From NCBI RefSeq assembly GCF_009865385.1, contig NZ_WWJT01000386.1, forward strand, positions 1-38,751: 38,751 bases of DNA. The letters run 5' to 3'. Positions 38,533 through 38,751 of the stretch are shown here, one piece after another. Position 1 is the first letter of the stretch; every line of letters begins with the position of its first letter. A program made the position numbers and the translations under genes. The notes beneath the pieces were generated by a model that saw only the letters and a list, made by a program, of their open reading frames with translations, had not been told where the DNA came from and did not search any database. This DNA comes from Streptomyces sp. SID486. Its GTDB lineage: Bacteria > Actinomycetota > Actinomycetes > Streptomycetales > Streptomycetaceae.

Positions 38533-38751
38533 TCACCCGGCCGGCCGGTCCGGCGCCGGCGTGGTGTCGTCCGTTCCGGGTCCGGTCGTAGGGAGCTGTG
38601 GGCGCCCCTCCCGCCGTTCCGTCCCGGTGGGCCCGGCCGCCGGGGCGGGAGCGCCGAGTCTGCGGGCCAGGCTGCGCAGCCCCCGGTGCGCGGCGGTCCG
38701 GACGGCGCCGGGGCGCTTGCCGAGGACGCGGGCGGCGGCCGGGCCGTCGAG
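38533..38751 (-). CDS. ECF sigma factor, C-terminal part only (cut by window edge)
   Basis: The last 72 residues of a sigma factor. LDGPAAARVLGKRPGAVRTA and AHRGLRSLARRLG are the region 4 recognition helices and align with LDAKTAAETLGKRAGAVRTA and AHRGLKRLAELIG of the neighbouring ECF factor. The tail is Pro/Thr/Gly-rich and ends at TGA 38533-38535. The start lies beyond position 38751. Same strand as the first ECF gene, so a tandem sigma pair. Unlike the first, it has no overlapping regulator gene downstream in this window. Confidence 0.82.
   Translation of the reverse strand, partial: LDGPAAARVLGKRPGAVRTAAHRGLRSLARRLGAPAPAAGPTGTERREGRPQLPTTGPGTDDTTPAPDRPAG

Overview
The window is high-GC actinobacterial chromosome, almost certainly Streptomyces or a close relative. 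Grounds are the G/C-saturated third codon positions, frequent GTG starts, ATGA/TGATG gene overlaps, and the gene set itself: Streptomyces-type ECF sigma factors, DUF6716 and polysialyltransferase-like glycosyltransferases, a BMP-type nucleoside ABC transporter and an acyl-CoA mutase large subunit. Gene order resembles, from memory only, the S. coelicolor region around SCO4864-SCO4904. No tRNA, rRNA, CRISPR array, insertion sequence or prophage gene was recognised.

Left part (1-17230). A VanZ-like membrane protein, a PspC-domain protein and a small secreted protein are followed by adenosine deaminase (add), an alpha/beta-hydrolase-fold protein, a divergent LysR/MFS pair, a SigG/SigX5-type ECF sigma factor convergently overlapping a STAS protein, and an AEC transporter. 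A minus-strand nucleoside salvage block comes next: BMP lipoprotein, ATPase, two permeases, cytidine deaminase, thymidine phosphorylase. The operator-like palindrome CTACGCGYGTAG lies upstream of add, of the ATPase and of the BMP gene, so uptake and catabolism look like one local regulon. An M20 amidohydrolase follows.

Middle part (17230-30000). A patch with one intact lipoprotein gene and two decayed genes borders a cell-wall nonulosonate locus. Its minus-strand operon encodes a DUF6716 glycosyltransferase, a CMP-nonulosonate synthetase fused to a KdsC-like phosphatase, a short NeuB-type synthase and a sialyltransferase-like protein. Next to it are two paralogous modules (GT2 plus polysialyltransferase-family protein) in mirror-image orientation around a membrane acyltransferase. 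The set fits synthesis of a Kdn-containing teichulosonic-acid-like wall polymer: no NeuC-type epimerase is present, and NeuB lacks the SAF domain used for N-acetylmannosamine recognition.

Right part (30000-38751). A TetR repressor and a divergent FAD monooxygenase share two identical 15-bp operators. Then come a LysE-type exporter, a stand-alone methylmalonyl-CoA-mutase-like large subunit, an L,D-transpeptidase, an ECF sigma factor with an overlapping anti-sigma-like membrane protein, and the 3' end of a second, paralogous ECF sigma factor cut by the window edge.

Window-wide patterns. Six genes have short tandem repeats at or just after their stop codon. Five genes have a TANNNT -10 hexamer 6-7 nt before the start codon, which predicts leaderless mRNAs. 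The ABC ATPase appears to start at an ATC codon, because no ATG, GTG or TTG exists upstream of its Walker A motif.
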